A DNA stretch of 64,000 nt, taken from contig NZ_CAJQZC010000003.1 in NCBI RefSeq assembly GCF_907164555.1, forward strand, positions 434,001 through 498,000, written 5' to 3'. A program made the position numbers and the translations under genes. Every line of letters starts with the position of its first letter. Within the stretch, counting starts at the first letter, position 1. Below are positions 31,487 to 39,404 of the stretch, one piece after another. The notes beneath the pieces are model-generated. The model was not told the DNA's origin and searched no databases. It saw nothing but the letters and a program-made list of their open reading frames with translations. Origin of the DNA: Paraburkholderia saeva (GTDB lineage Bacteria > Pseudomonadota > Gammaproteobacteria > Burkholderiales > Burkholderiaceae).

Positions 31487-32041
31487 ATGAGCGGCCAGCT
31501 GATTTACGTGATGGGGCCATCCGGTGCGGGCAAGGACTCGCTGCTCAGCTTTGCGCGCGAGAAAATCCCTGGCGAGCCGGTTGTGTTCGCGCACCGGTAC
31601 ATCACGCGTGCGGCCGGCGAAGGTGAGAACCACATTGCGTTGACGCGCGAGGAATTCGAGGCGCGCTCGGCGCTCGGTCTCTTCGCGCTCGAATGGTCGA
31701 GCCACGCGCTGCGTTACGGCATCGGCATCGAACTCGATGCGTGGCTCGCGCGCGGCTGCACGGTGGTCGTGAACGGTTCGCGGGCGCATCTGACGAGGGC
31801 GCTCGTGCGCTATCCGCGCGCGGTCGTCGTGCATGTGGACGCGGCGCCCCATATTCTCGAAGCGCGGCTGGGGGCGCGGGCGCGTGAAACGCCGGAGCAG
31901 GTTGCCGCGCGGCTCGCGCGACGGGCCCGCTTCACGTTGCCGGAAGGCGTCTCGCTGACCGTGATCGACAACTCCGGCGCGCTCGAGGACGCGGGGCACG
32001 CGTTTGTCGAAGTCGTGCGCCGGGCGGCGACGCAGGAATAG
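31487..32041 (+). CDS. phnN: Ribose 1,5-bisphosphate phosphokinase
   Basis: Small P-loop kinase, 184 residues from the ATG at 31487. The ATP-binding loop GPSGAGKDS is at residues 10-18, and RYITRAAGEGENH matches the guanylate-kinase-like lid and substrate region typical of PhnN. It converts ribose 1,5-bisphosphate to PRPP, the last salvage step of the C-P lyase pathway. The C-P lyase core (phnG-M) is not in the window, so this copy is detached from its usual operon. Upstream codons in the same frame (from 31436) lack a ribosome site. Confidence 0.88.
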   Translation: MSGQLIYVMGPSGAGKDSLLSFAREKIPGEPVVFAHRYITRAAGEGENHIALTREEFEARSALGLFALEWSSHALRYGIGIELDAWLARGCTVVVNGSRAHLTRALVRYPRAVVVHVDAAPHILEARLGARARETPEQVAARLARRARFTLPEGVSLTVIDNSGALEDAGHAFVEVVRRAATQE

Positions 32042-32096
32042 CGCCGGCGGCACAAGAATGCGCGCTGTAAGGCCGCGTGGCCTGACACGGCGCGTG

Positions 32097-33575
32097 CTAC
32101 AGAAATCCCATTGCCGAGGCCTTCAACGTGGCTGCCGCGCGCGTCGAGCATTCGAGCTTGCGGAACACGCTTTCGACGTGCGTGCGCACCGTGCTCGGAC
32201 TCAACTCCAGTTCTCGCGCCGCTTCCTTGTTGCTTGCACCACGACTGATCGAGCGCAGCACGTCGATTTCGCGCGCCGACAGACGCACGGCCTGTGGCCG
32301 GTAACGCAGCCCCTGTTGCGGCGTGGTGCCGGAAACGAGTAGCGCCTCGACGATGTCCGCGTCGAAGCGGCCCTCGCGGGCGTCGGTGCGCAGCGCCCCG
32401 GCGGCTTCGGTATCCGTCAGCGCGCAGCGCCACGGGCGCGCCGAGCGCAGCGCCACCCACGCCACCGATGCCGCGAGAATGCGCGCTTCCAGCGTCAGCG
32501 CCTGGGCGCCCACGCTGCGAAAGTAGCCGGAGCCGTCGAGCCGTTCATACGCGTACGAAGCGAGTTCCGCGGCCTGCGCGAGCGCGCCCGTCTGCCTGCC
32601 CGCACGCGCGGTCCAGTACGGCACGAGACGCACTTTTTCCCACGCGGACGCTGAGAGCCGCGTGCCGGTGTTCCACACCGCGTTCGGCACGGCGGCGCGT
32701 CCTATGCCGTGAATCAGACCCGCGTGATAGACGCGTTCCCGCGTCTGCGGCCCGGTCGCGAGCCGTTCGCAGCATGCGCTGGCCGTCGCGGCCACGGCGC
32801 GCGAATAACCCGTCATCCACGGCAGTTTCAGGTCGATGACGTCGGCGATCAGTTCGGCGGACGTGGCTTCGCGCATCGACGACGTCAGCAGCGCTTCGTC
32901 AATGCTCGCTGCCTCCATTGCGTCGAGCGCGGCCAGCCACTCCGCCGCGTGGCCGACGGCAAGCGAAGCGAGCCGTGTGGGATAGCGCGCCTCGGCGCGT
33001 TGCGCGATCAGCGCAAGCGCACGGTCGAGCCCGTAGATGCGGCCGAAGATTTCCAGGTCGCCCGCAAGCGCGACGACGAATACGGCAAGTGGTACCGAGC
33101 CGCCTGCCATGCGATCGGGCAGACCGGTGCCGTCCCATGCCTCGAAAATGTGGCGCAGCGCCGTTTCCGTTCCGCTCGCGAGTCCCATCATGCGCGCGAC
33201 TTCGCCGGACACCTCACAGTGAATCTTCGCGAAAGGCGTCATCGCCGCGCTCGCGCCGCCGAATGCATCGAGCGCGCTGTCCCAGTCGGGACGCAGCGCG
33301 AGCATTGCTTCGCGGCCCGCGATGTCGTCGCCGAGCGCGTCGGCGACTTCCGGCGCGTTCGCGGTGCAGCCGGACCAGCGAAGCAGTGACGCTTCGCGCA
33401 CGGTGTCGCAACTGGCGGCGTCGAAGCCGGCCGCCTGCGCGAGCTGCGCGCCGAGCCACGCCGTGCGCAGCGAGTGATCGGTAGGTTGCCCCATGCTGAG
33501 GTCGCCGATGAAGGCGAGCGCCTTGACGGCGTCGAATACGCGAATCGCCGATCCACTGTCCTGCTGGGTCTGCAT
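32097..33575 (-). CDS. LuxR-family regulator with degenerate HD-GYP-like domains
   Basis: Large regulator, 492 residues. The C-terminal 65 residues are a LuxR helix-turn-helix (LSAREIDVLRSISRGASNKEAARELELSPSTVRTHVESVFRKL). The rest looks like two HD phosphohydrolase-type halves: FEAWDGTGLPDRMAGGSVPL (about 160-180) and YAYERLDGSGYF (about 345-360), both resembling the GYP region, while the second half's HD site reads HGIGR where an active enzyme has HDIGK. Catalytic activity is therefore doubtful and a sensory role likely. It is divergent from the secreted hydrolase at 33.7 kb. No signal or target is evident. Confidence 0.75.
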   Translation of the reverse strand: MQTQQDSGSAIRVFDAVKALAFIGDLSMGQPTDHSLRTAWLGAQLAQAAGFDAASCDTVREASLLRWSGCTANAPEVADALGDDIAGREAMLALRPDWDSALDAFGGASAAMTPFAKIHCEVSGEVARMMGLASGTETALRHIFEAWDGTGLPDRMAGGSVPLAVFVVALAGDLEIFGRIYGLDRALALIAQRAEARYPTRLASLAVGHAAEWLAALDAMEAASIDEALLTSSMREATSAELIADVIDLKLPWMTGYSRAVAATASACCERLATGPQTRERVYHAGLIHGIGRAAVPNAVWNTGTRLSASAWEKVRLVPYWTARAGRQTGALAQAAELASYAYERLDGSGYFRSVGAQALTLEARILAASVAWVALRSARPWRCALTDTEAAGALRTDAREGRFDADIVEALLVSGTTPQQGLRYRPQAVRLSAREIDVLRSISRGASNKEAARELELSPSTVRTHVESVFRKLECSTRAAATLKASAMGFL

Positions 33576-33729
33576 GCCTTGCTACGCCTCCCGAAGCGGT
33601 GATCCTGACGGTGCTCACTATATACGCGCGAGACAATTCCAGCCGGCGGGTCGGTCATTCGACCGATACCGCGAAGGTGCCCGCCTTGAGATAGTCCGTC
33701 TCAATCCAACCGAGGCGAGGAAGCCCATC

Positions 33730-34509
33730 ATGAATACGCTGCTGAAAAAAATCCTGACGTCCGCGCTGCTGCTTGGCAGCCTGTTTTCGCTGCAAGCCGC
33801 GCATGCCGCACCCGTACAGGATCTGAAAGGCAAGAACGTCGTGCTCGTGCACGGGGCATTTGCCGACGGATCGAGCTGGGACAAGGTCATTCCGCTGCTC
33901 GAAGCGCGCGGTCTCCACGTGGTCGCGGTGCAGAATCCGCTCAGTTCGCTCAGCGACGACGTCGCCGCGACGCGCCGCGTGATAGAGCAGCAGGACGGCC
34001 CGGTGGTGCTGGTCGGCCACTCGTGGGGCGGCGTCGTGGTCACGCAGGCAGGCAATGAGGACAAGGTGAAGTCGCTCGTCTATGTGGCGGCATTCGCGCC
34101 CGACAGCGGCCAGTCGATCAACGACATCGTGAAGGGCAAGCCGGCGCCGGCATGGGCGAGTGCATTGCAGAAGGATTCGGCGGGCTTCCTGACCCTGTCG
34201 ACCGACGCCGTGATCCATCAGTTCGCACAGGACCTGCCGCCGGCTCAGGCGCGCCTGATCGCCTCGACGCAGGGCCCGTGGTTTGCCGGCTGTACCGATG
34301 ACAAGGTGACCACGGCCGCATGGCACACGAAGCCGTCGACGTTCGTGGTGGCCGGAATGGATCACATGATCGATCCGCGTCTGCAGGAAGCGATGGCGAG
34401 CCAGATGGGCGCAACCGTCACGCGCGTCAACGCGAGCCACGTCGCGATGGTCAGCCAGCCGAAAGCGGTGGCCGACGCCATCATCGCCGCGGCGAGCAAG
34501 GTGCAGTAA
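33730..34509 (+). CDS. Exported alpha/beta hydrolase
   Basis: Serine hydrolase of 259 residues with a signal peptide (about 1-27, ending QAAHA). The oxyanion strand VVLVHGAFADGSSW, nucleophile S98 in GHSWGG and catalytic-type H237 in NASHVAMV are in place; the acid is probably the aspartate in AGMDHMIDP. Small esterases acting on plant-type esters share this architecture. The ATG at 33730 is chosen because it begins the signal peptide. It is divergent from the LuxR/HD regulator, which could control it. Substrate unknown. Confidence 0.82.
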   Translation: MNTLLKKILTSALLLGSLFSLQAAHAAPVQDLKGKNVVLVHGAFADGSSWDKVIPLLEARGLHVVAVQNPLSSLSDDVAATRRVIEQQDGPVVLVGHSWGGVVVTQAGNEDKVKSLVYVAAFAPDSGQSINDIVKGKPAPAWASALQKDSAGFLTLSTDAVIHQFAQDLPPAQARLIASTQGPWFAGCTDDKVTTAAWHTKPSTFVVAGMDHMIDPRLQEAMASQMGATVTRVNASHVAMVSQPKAVADAIIAAASKVQ

Positions 34510-34517
34510 GCGGTGTC

Positions 34518-34550
34518 GACGGGCACGGCGCAGTCCGCGCCGTGCCCGTC
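34518..34550 (+). terminator. GC-rich hairpin after the hydrolase gene
   Basis: GACGGGCACGGCGC (34518-34531) pairs perfectly with GCGCCGTGCCCGTC (34537-34550) around AGTCC, starting 8 bp after the stop codon. There is no T-run, so termination would be weak or factor-assisted, but its place suggests 3'-end formation for the hydrolase message. Confidence 0.5.
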
Positions 34551-34562
34551 ATGCAGCCGGAT

Positions 34563-34596
34563 ACGCCCACGCGAAGCATATGCTTCGCGTGGGCGT
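34563..34596. repeat. Perfect 34-bp palindrome upstream of the M20 gene
   Basis: ACGCCCACGCGAAGCAT (34563-34579) is followed immediately by its exact reverse complement (34580-34596), with no loop. It lies between the hydrolase hairpin and a consensus -10 (TATAAT at 34701-34706) that probably serves the M20 gene. It may be an operator, a cruciform-forming element or a dispersed palindromic repeat. Confidence 0.55.
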
Positions 34597-34762
34597 GCGC
34601 GCTTGCAGGCCCGCCCGCCCGGCGATTCCTGCTCGCCGGAGCGGGCTGCTACAGCAGGACAGGCAGAAATTGCCACCGCATCGAAGCGGATTCGCGTCGA
34701 TATAATGTTCGCCATTCGCCGCGACACGCGGCGCGACCTGCCTGAGATTACTGGAGTCATTG

Positions 34763-35950
34763 ATGAACGTAGCGCGGCGTTTTGCCGAAATTGACGACCT
34801 CGTTCCCGCCGCCGACAGTCTGCGCGAGATTCGCCACCACATTCACCACCATCCCGAACTGGCGTACGAAGAAGTCGCCACCGCGGCGCTTGTCGCGGAA
34901 AAGCTCGAGGCGTGGGGCTGGCAGGTGACGCGCGGCGTCGGCACAACGGGCGTCGTCGGTACGATGAAACTGGGCGAAGGCACGCGCAGCATCGGGATTC
35001 GCGCCGACATGGACGCGCTGCCGATCGTCGAGCAGACGGGCCTGCCTTACGCGAGCGGCACACACGGCAAGATGCACGCATGCGGTCACGACGGCCATAC
35101 GACGATGCTGCTCGGCGCCGCGCAGCATCTCGCCGCGACGCGCCGCTTTTCCGGCACCGTGCATCTGTACTTCCAGCCGGCCGAAGAAACCGGTATCGAC
35201 AGCGGCGCGCAAAAGATGATCGACGACGGTCTCTTCGAGCGCTTTCCGTGCGATGCCGTGTTCGGTCTGCACAATCATCCGGGCGCCGAGCCGGGCAAGC
35301 TGCTGTTCCGCAAGGGCGCGTTCATGGCGGCCGGCGACAAGGCCATCATCAACATCGAAGGAACCGGCGGCCACGCGGCGCGACCGCATCTGGCGGTCGA
35401 TCCGATTGTGATTGCGGCGAGCATCGTGATGGCGCTGCAGACGATCGTCGCGCGCAACGTCGATCCGTCGCAACCGGCGGTGGTGACGGTGGGCTCGATG
35501 CACTCGGGCATCGCGAACAACGTGATTCCCGCAACGGCAAAGCTCGAACTGAGCGTGCGCTCGTTCAGCCCGGCAGTGCGCGCCTTGCTGAAGCAGCGCA
35601 TCACGGAACTCGCGGAAGGCCAGGCGGCGAGCTACGGCGGCAAGGCGAGCGTCGAATATATCGAGGGCTATCCGGTCGTCGTCAACTCGGACGCGGAAAC
35701 GGAATTCGCGATCGAAGTGGCGCGCGAGCTGGTCGGTGACGACAAGGTCGTCGCGCACACCGACCTGCTGATGGGCAGCGAAGATTTCGCGTTCATGCTG
35801 CAGAAGCGTCCCGGCACGTTCCTGCGCATCGGCAACGGTGTCGGCGAAGACGGATGCATGGTCCACAACCCCCACTACGACTTCAACGACTTCAACCTGC
35901 CGGTGGGCGCCGCGTTCTGGACGCGGCTTGTGGAGCGCTTTCTCGAGTAG
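34763..35950 (+). CDS. M20-family amidohydrolase (hippurate hydrolase-like)
   Basis: Metal-dependent amidohydrolase, 395 residues from the ATG at 34763. Family marks are IRRHIHHHPELAYEE-like start (IRHHIHHHPELAYEE), RADMDALPI, ACGHDGHTTMLLG with metal-binding residues, QPAEE and the late MGSEDFAFML. The dimerisation domain (about 185-295) contains GTGGHAARPHLAVDP. Such enzymes release amino acids from N-acyl derivatives such as hippurate or indoleacetyl-amino acids. A consensus TATAAT (34701-34706) lies 57 bp upstream. The exact acyl-amino acid is not decided. Confidence 0.9.
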   Translation: MNVARRFAEIDDLVPAADSLREIRHHIHHHPELAYEEVATAALVAEKLEAWGWQVTRGVGTTGVVGTMKLGEGTRSIGIRADMDALPIVEQTGLPYASGTHGKMHACGHDGHTTMLLGAAQHLAATRRFSGTVHLYFQPAEETGIDSGAQKMIDDGLFERFPCDAVFGLHNHPGAEPGKLLFRKGAFMAAGDKAIINIEGTGGHAARPHLAVDPIVIAASIVMALQTIVARNVDPSQPAVVTVGSMHSGIANNVIPATAKLELSVRSFSPAVRALLKQRITELAEGQAASYGGKASVEYIEGYPVVVNSDAETEFAIEVARELVGDDKVVAHTDLLMGSEDFAFMLQKRPGTFLRIGNGVGEDGCMVHNPHYDFNDFNLPVGAAFWTRLVERFLE

Positions 35951-35985
35951 CGGCCGACGTTCGCAGCCGGTGACGCGGCCAGATG

Positions 35986-36819
35986 CTAGCCGCGTCGCGC
36001 GACCATGTCGGAGACGGTCTGTGCCGCGTGCTGCAGCGGTTCGAGAAACGCCTTCACCATCTGTTTTGCTGAATTGCGCTGTGCGTTGCCGCTGATGTTC
36101 ATCGCGGCGATCACGCGACCCTGGCGGTTGCGGATGGGCGCCGACAGCGATATCAAACCCCCTTCCAGTTCCTGATCGACAATCGCCCACCCCTGGCGGC
36201 GTACCTGTGCGATCAGCTTTTTCAACTCGTCCTTGTCGGTCACCGTGCGCGGCGTGTGTGCGTAGAGTTGCGTCGCGCCGAGCGTCGCGTCGAGCGTTTC
36301 GTCGTCGAGTGCGGAGAGCAGCACGCGTCCCATCGATGTGCAATAAGCCGGCAGGCGGCTACCGATCGACAGGTTGATCGTCATGATCTTGTGCGTCGGC
36401 ACACGCAGCACATAGACGATTTCCGTGCGATCGAGCACGGCCGCCGAGCAGCTCTCGTGCACTTTCCCCGACAGTTCTTCCATCACGGGTTCAGCGAGAT
36501 TCCAGAACGGCATCGAAGTCAGATAGGCGAAGCCGAGATCGAGGATCTTCGGCGTCAGCCGGAACAGCCGGCCTTCGGCTTCGACGTAACCGAGCGTCTG
36601 CAGCGTGAGCAGAATGCGGCGCGCGCCGGCGCGTGTGAGCCCGGCTGCGGCGGCGACGTCGGTGAGCGTCTGCTCGGGGCGTTCTGCGTTGAACGCACGG
36701 ATCACAGCGAGGCCGCGCGCAAACGACTGCACGTACGAATCGCCCGGTTTGTCGGGGGCTTCCGGTGTTTCAGCGAGGTGCGCGGACAGCGACGGGGACG
36801 CGGGAAGAGCTTTGCTCAT
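35986..36819 (-). CDS. IclR-family regulator (PcaR/PobR-like)
   Basis: IclR-type regulator, 277 residues from the ATG at 36819. The N-terminal winged helix (about 30-90) has VQSFARGLAVIRAFNAERPEQTLTDVAAAAGLTRAGARRILLTL, and the effector domain (about 105-275) has the usual SIGSRLPAYCTSMGRVLLSAL. The wording of these blocks matches the aromatic-acid regulators PcaR, PcaU and PobR. It is divergent from pcaF with a candidate operator between them. Beta-ketoadipate or a protocatechuate-pathway intermediate is the likely effector. An upstream extension of the frame to 36888 lacks support. Confidence 0.85.
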   Translation of the reverse strand: MSKALPASPSLSAHLAETPEAPDKPGDSYVQSFARGLAVIRAFNAERPEQTLTDVAAAAGLTRAGARRILLTLQTLGYVEAEGRLFRLTPKILDLGFAYLTSMPFWNLAEPVMEELSGKVHESCSAAVLDRTEIVYVLRVPTHKIMTINLSIGSRLPAYCTSMGRVLLSALDDETLDATLGATQLYAHTPRTVTDKDELKKLIAQVRRQGWAIVDQELEGGLISLSAPIRNRQGRVIAAMNISGNAQRNSAKQMVKAFLEPLQHAAQTVSDMVARRG

Positions 36820-37053
36820 GTGCCTGAAGGGAAAGCGATGGCCGGCGGAGTGGCCTCGAAAGCCGAGACGATAGCGTATGGCCCGCATTTCGCCAACCTT
36901 GCCGGCGACGGACCACGACGTTTCCTATGATAGACGGACGAAAACCCCTCATGCAGCAGGCGGCGCGATACTGTGATGTGCGGAGCCAGAACGCGAAGGG
37001 TGTTACGGCACATTTTACGCTGCACGTATACCCGCCTTTGAACCCGACGCAGC

Positions 37054-37132
37054 TTGACACGGGTCGCCGACGCCCCCTACTATTGGGCCTAATTGTTCGC
37101 TATTCGACTTAGTGTTCGTGTAAAGAACAAAT
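37054..37132 (+). promoter_or_regulatory. Candidate pcaF promoter and IclR-type operator
   Basis: TTGACA (37054-37059), 18-bp spacer and TACTAT (37078-37083) form a plausible promoter toward pcaF. Just downstream, GTTCG occurs as a direct repeat (37095-37099 and 37114-37118), and TTGTTC (37093-37098) is mirrored by GAACAA (37125-37130). Two direct half-sites plus one inverted copy is the arrangement described for PcaU/PobR operators. The 5' untranslated leader would be about 220 bases. Confidence 0.45.
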
Positions 37133-37314
37133 TTCGGATCGCAGTTCAACCTTTCCGGCCCCACGGCGAGCGGCGTGGGATGTCACCGTTGCAGTGCGGC
37201 GGGGCGTGGAATCTGTTCCGCTCATCGTGAACGATGCCCGGCTGGCGGGCGGATTTCGCGCCAGGCTGGCGGCCGCAAACACGAAGCGGCGCAGCTCACA
37301 ACTGGAGACATCAC

Positions 37315-38517
37315 ATGACTGAAGCTTTCCTGTGCGATGCAATTCGTACGCCCATTGGCCGCTACGCGGGCGCGCTGTCGTCGGTTCGTGCTGACGATCT
37401 GGGCGCCGTGCCGCTCAAGGCGCTGATAGAGCGCAACAAGGATGTCGACTGGTCGGCCATCGACGATGTGATTTACGGCTGCGCCAATCAGGCGGGTGAA
37501 GACAACCGCAACGTGGCGCGCATGTCGCTGCTGCTCGCGGGGTTGTCGCTCGATGTGCCGGGCTCGACGGTCAACCGTCTGTGCGGCTCGGGTATGGATG
37601 CAGTCGGCATTGCGGCGCGCGCGATCAAGTCGGGCGAGGCCGCGTTGATGGTCGCGGGTGGCGTCGAAAGCATGAGTCGCGCGCCGTTCGTGATGAACAA
37701 GGCGGGTAGCGCGTTCTCGCGCGAGGCGGCGATCTACGACACGACGATCGGCTGGCGCTTCGTCAACAAGCTGATGAAGCAGCAATACGGTGTCGATTCC
37801 ATGCCGGAAACCGGCGAAAACGTCGCGCAGGATTACGGCGTGAGCCGTGCCGACCAGGACGCGTTCGCCGTGCGCAGCCAGCAGAAGGCCGCGCGCGCAC
37901 AGCGCGACGGCACGCTCGCACAGGAAATCGTATCGGTATCGGTTGCACAGAAGAAGGGCGACCCCACCATCGTCTCGCAGGACGAACACCCGCGCGAAAC
38001 CAGCCTCGAAACGCTGGCAAAACTGAAGGGCGTCGTGCGCCCCGACGGCACCGTGACGGCGGGCAACGCTTCAGGCGTGAACGACGGCGCTGCGGCACTG
38101 CTGCTCGCGAACGAGGAATCCGCGAAACGCTTTGGCCTCGTGCCTCGCGCACGCGTGCTCGGCATGGCGACCGCAGGCGTCGCACCGCGGGTGATGGGCA
38201 TTGGTCCGGCGCCTGCCACGCAGAAACTGCTCGCGCGCCTCGGCATGACGATCGACCAGTTCGATGTGATCGAACTGAACGAAGCGTTCGCGTCGCAAGG
38301 CCTCGCGGTGCTGCGCACGCTGGGTGTCGCCGACGACGATGCACGCGTGAATCCGAACGGCGGTGCGATTGCATTGGGCCATCCGCTCGGCATGAGCGGC
38401 GCGCGTCTCGTCACGACCGCGATGTATCAGTTGCAACGCACGAAGGGTCGCTATGCACTGTGCACGATGTGTATCGGTGTCGGGCAGGGCATTGCCATTG
38501 CGATCGAGCGCGTTTGA
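37315..38517 (+). CDS. pcaF: 3-oxoadipyl-CoA thiolase
   Basis: Cleaves 3-oxoadipyl-CoA to succinyl-CoA and acetyl-CoA, the last step of the beta-ketoadipate pathway. The 400-residue product opens MTEAFLCDAIRTPIGRYAGALSSVRADDLG, has the acylated cysteine in VNRLCGSGMDAV (about residue 90), GHPLGMSGAR and the second catalytic cysteine in CTMCIGVGQG. The insertion QDEHPRETSLETLAKLKG is typical of PcaF rather than acetoacetyl-CoA thiolase. No pcaIJ genes are adjacent. The ATG at 37315 is the family start; a strong terminator follows at 38.55 kb. Confidence 0.93.
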   Translation: MTEAFLCDAIRTPIGRYAGALSSVRADDLGAVPLKALIERNKDVDWSAIDDVIYGCANQAGEDNRNVARMSLLLAGLSLDVPGSTVNRLCGSGMDAVGIAARAIKSGEAALMVAGGVESMSRAPFVMNKAGSAFSREAAIYDTTIGWRFVNKLMKQQYGVDSMPETGENVAQDYGVSRADQDAFAVRSQQKAARAQRDGTLAQEIVSVSVAQKKGDPTIVSQDEHPRETSLETLAKLKGVVRPDGTVTAGNASGVNDGAAALLLANEESAKRFGLVPRARVLGMATAGVAPRVMGIGPAPATQKLLARLGMTIDQFDVIELNEAFASQGLAVLRTLGVADDDARVNPNGGAIALGHPLGMSGARLVTTAMYQLQRTKGRYALCTMCIGVGQGIAIAIERV

Positions 38518-38553
38518 CGCCTGCTGCTTCAGCGCGCCTCAAGCGTTTGGACT

Positions 38554-38577
38554 GGCACCCGCGAGGGTGCCTTTTTG
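38554..38577 (+). terminator. Intrinsic terminator of pcaF
   Basis: GGCACCC (38554-38560) and GGGTGCC (38565-38571) form a stem around GCGA, followed directly by TTTTTG. It lies 37 bp after the pcaF stop codon. Confidence 0.85.
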
Positions 38578-38754
38578 TTTGTGACGCGCGTCCCTCCCCC
38601 ATGAGGAATCGGCCTGTACAATCGCTTTCGTCGGCTGGTGTCGACTGTTTCAACCCGCAGCATGATTCATTCGATTGTGTCTTTTTTCGCGGATTACACG
38701 CGTCTTTCAGCTGGTTTGAACTCGCTGGAACAGTCTTTAAAAGGAGAACGTTCG

Positions 38755-39324
38755 ATGAAGGTAGCGACCCTTGGAACAGCCTTGTTGCTTTCGCTGGCTG
38801 TCACGCAACCCGTGTGGGCGCAGGATTCGCTGGCAAGTTCGGCACAGGGTGTGATCGACGCGGTGCCCGCGGTTCACATGAAAGGACAGATCATCGGCAT
38901 CGAGCCTGATTCGCGAATGCTGACGATAAAAGGCACGGGCGGCAATGTAGTCGCCGTCGTCGTGAGTGAACAGATCGAGGGTTTCGACAAGCTCAGGATC
39001 GGCGACACCGTCGACGTTCTCTACAAGAACGCATTGCTTGTTACCGCGGACAAGGTCACCGGATCGGATGCAGGATTGCGCAAACGTGTGGATACGGAGA
39101 GCTATCAGCCGGCGTCGGGCGGCTTCCAGTCGATGCGGAAGATCGAAGTGCTCGCGACCGTACAGAAGATCGACCGCAAGAAGCGTCTCGTCACGCTGCG
39201 CGGCCCCTACCAGACGCAGACCGTCGAGGCGCGCCCCGATATGGACCTGAGCGGCGTGAAAGTGGGCGATACCATACATGCGGTGTTCGTGTCCGCAGCG
39301 GCCGTCAAGGTCACGCCGATGTAA
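38755..39324 (+). CDS. Exported protein with duplicated beta-rich domain, function unknown
   Basis: I do not recognise this 189-residue protein. A Sec signal peptide is clear (MKVATLGTALLLSLAVTQPVWA). The mature part contains two similar blocks of about 50 residues: GQIIGIEPDSRMLTIKGTGG with KLRIGDTVDVLYKNALLV, and ATVQKIDRKKRLVTLRGPYQ with GVKVGDTIHAVFVSAAAV. Each has a charged turn, a beta pair and an I/V-GDT strand, suggesting two small beta-barrels. The start at 38755 has AGGAG at 38742-38746. It lies between two terminators, so it is its own unit in the periplasm. Confidence 0.75.
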   Translation: MKVATLGTALLLSLAVTQPVWAQDSLASSAQGVIDAVPAVHMKGQIIGIEPDSRMLTIKGTGGNVVAVVVSEQIEGFDKLRIGDTVDVLYKNALLVTADKVTGSDAGLRKRVDTESYQPASGGFQSMRKIEVLATVQKIDRKKRLVTLRGPYQTQTVEARPDMDLSGVKVGDTIHAVFVSAAAVKVTPM

Positions 39325-39353
39325 GCATCCTTTTCCACGCACGTCACGAAACG

Positions 39354-39386
39354 AAAGCCCGTTGCAGACCGCATCGGGCTTTTTTC
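39354..39386 (+). terminator. Intrinsic terminator
   Basis: AAAGCCCG (39354-39361) pairs with CGGGCTTT (39375-39382), followed by further T residues to 39386. It ends the secreted-protein gene and, with an A-rich opposite flank, may also serve the convergent acoR. Confidence 0.8.
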
Positions 39387-39404
39387 ATGTCGTGCAGCGT
39401 GACG

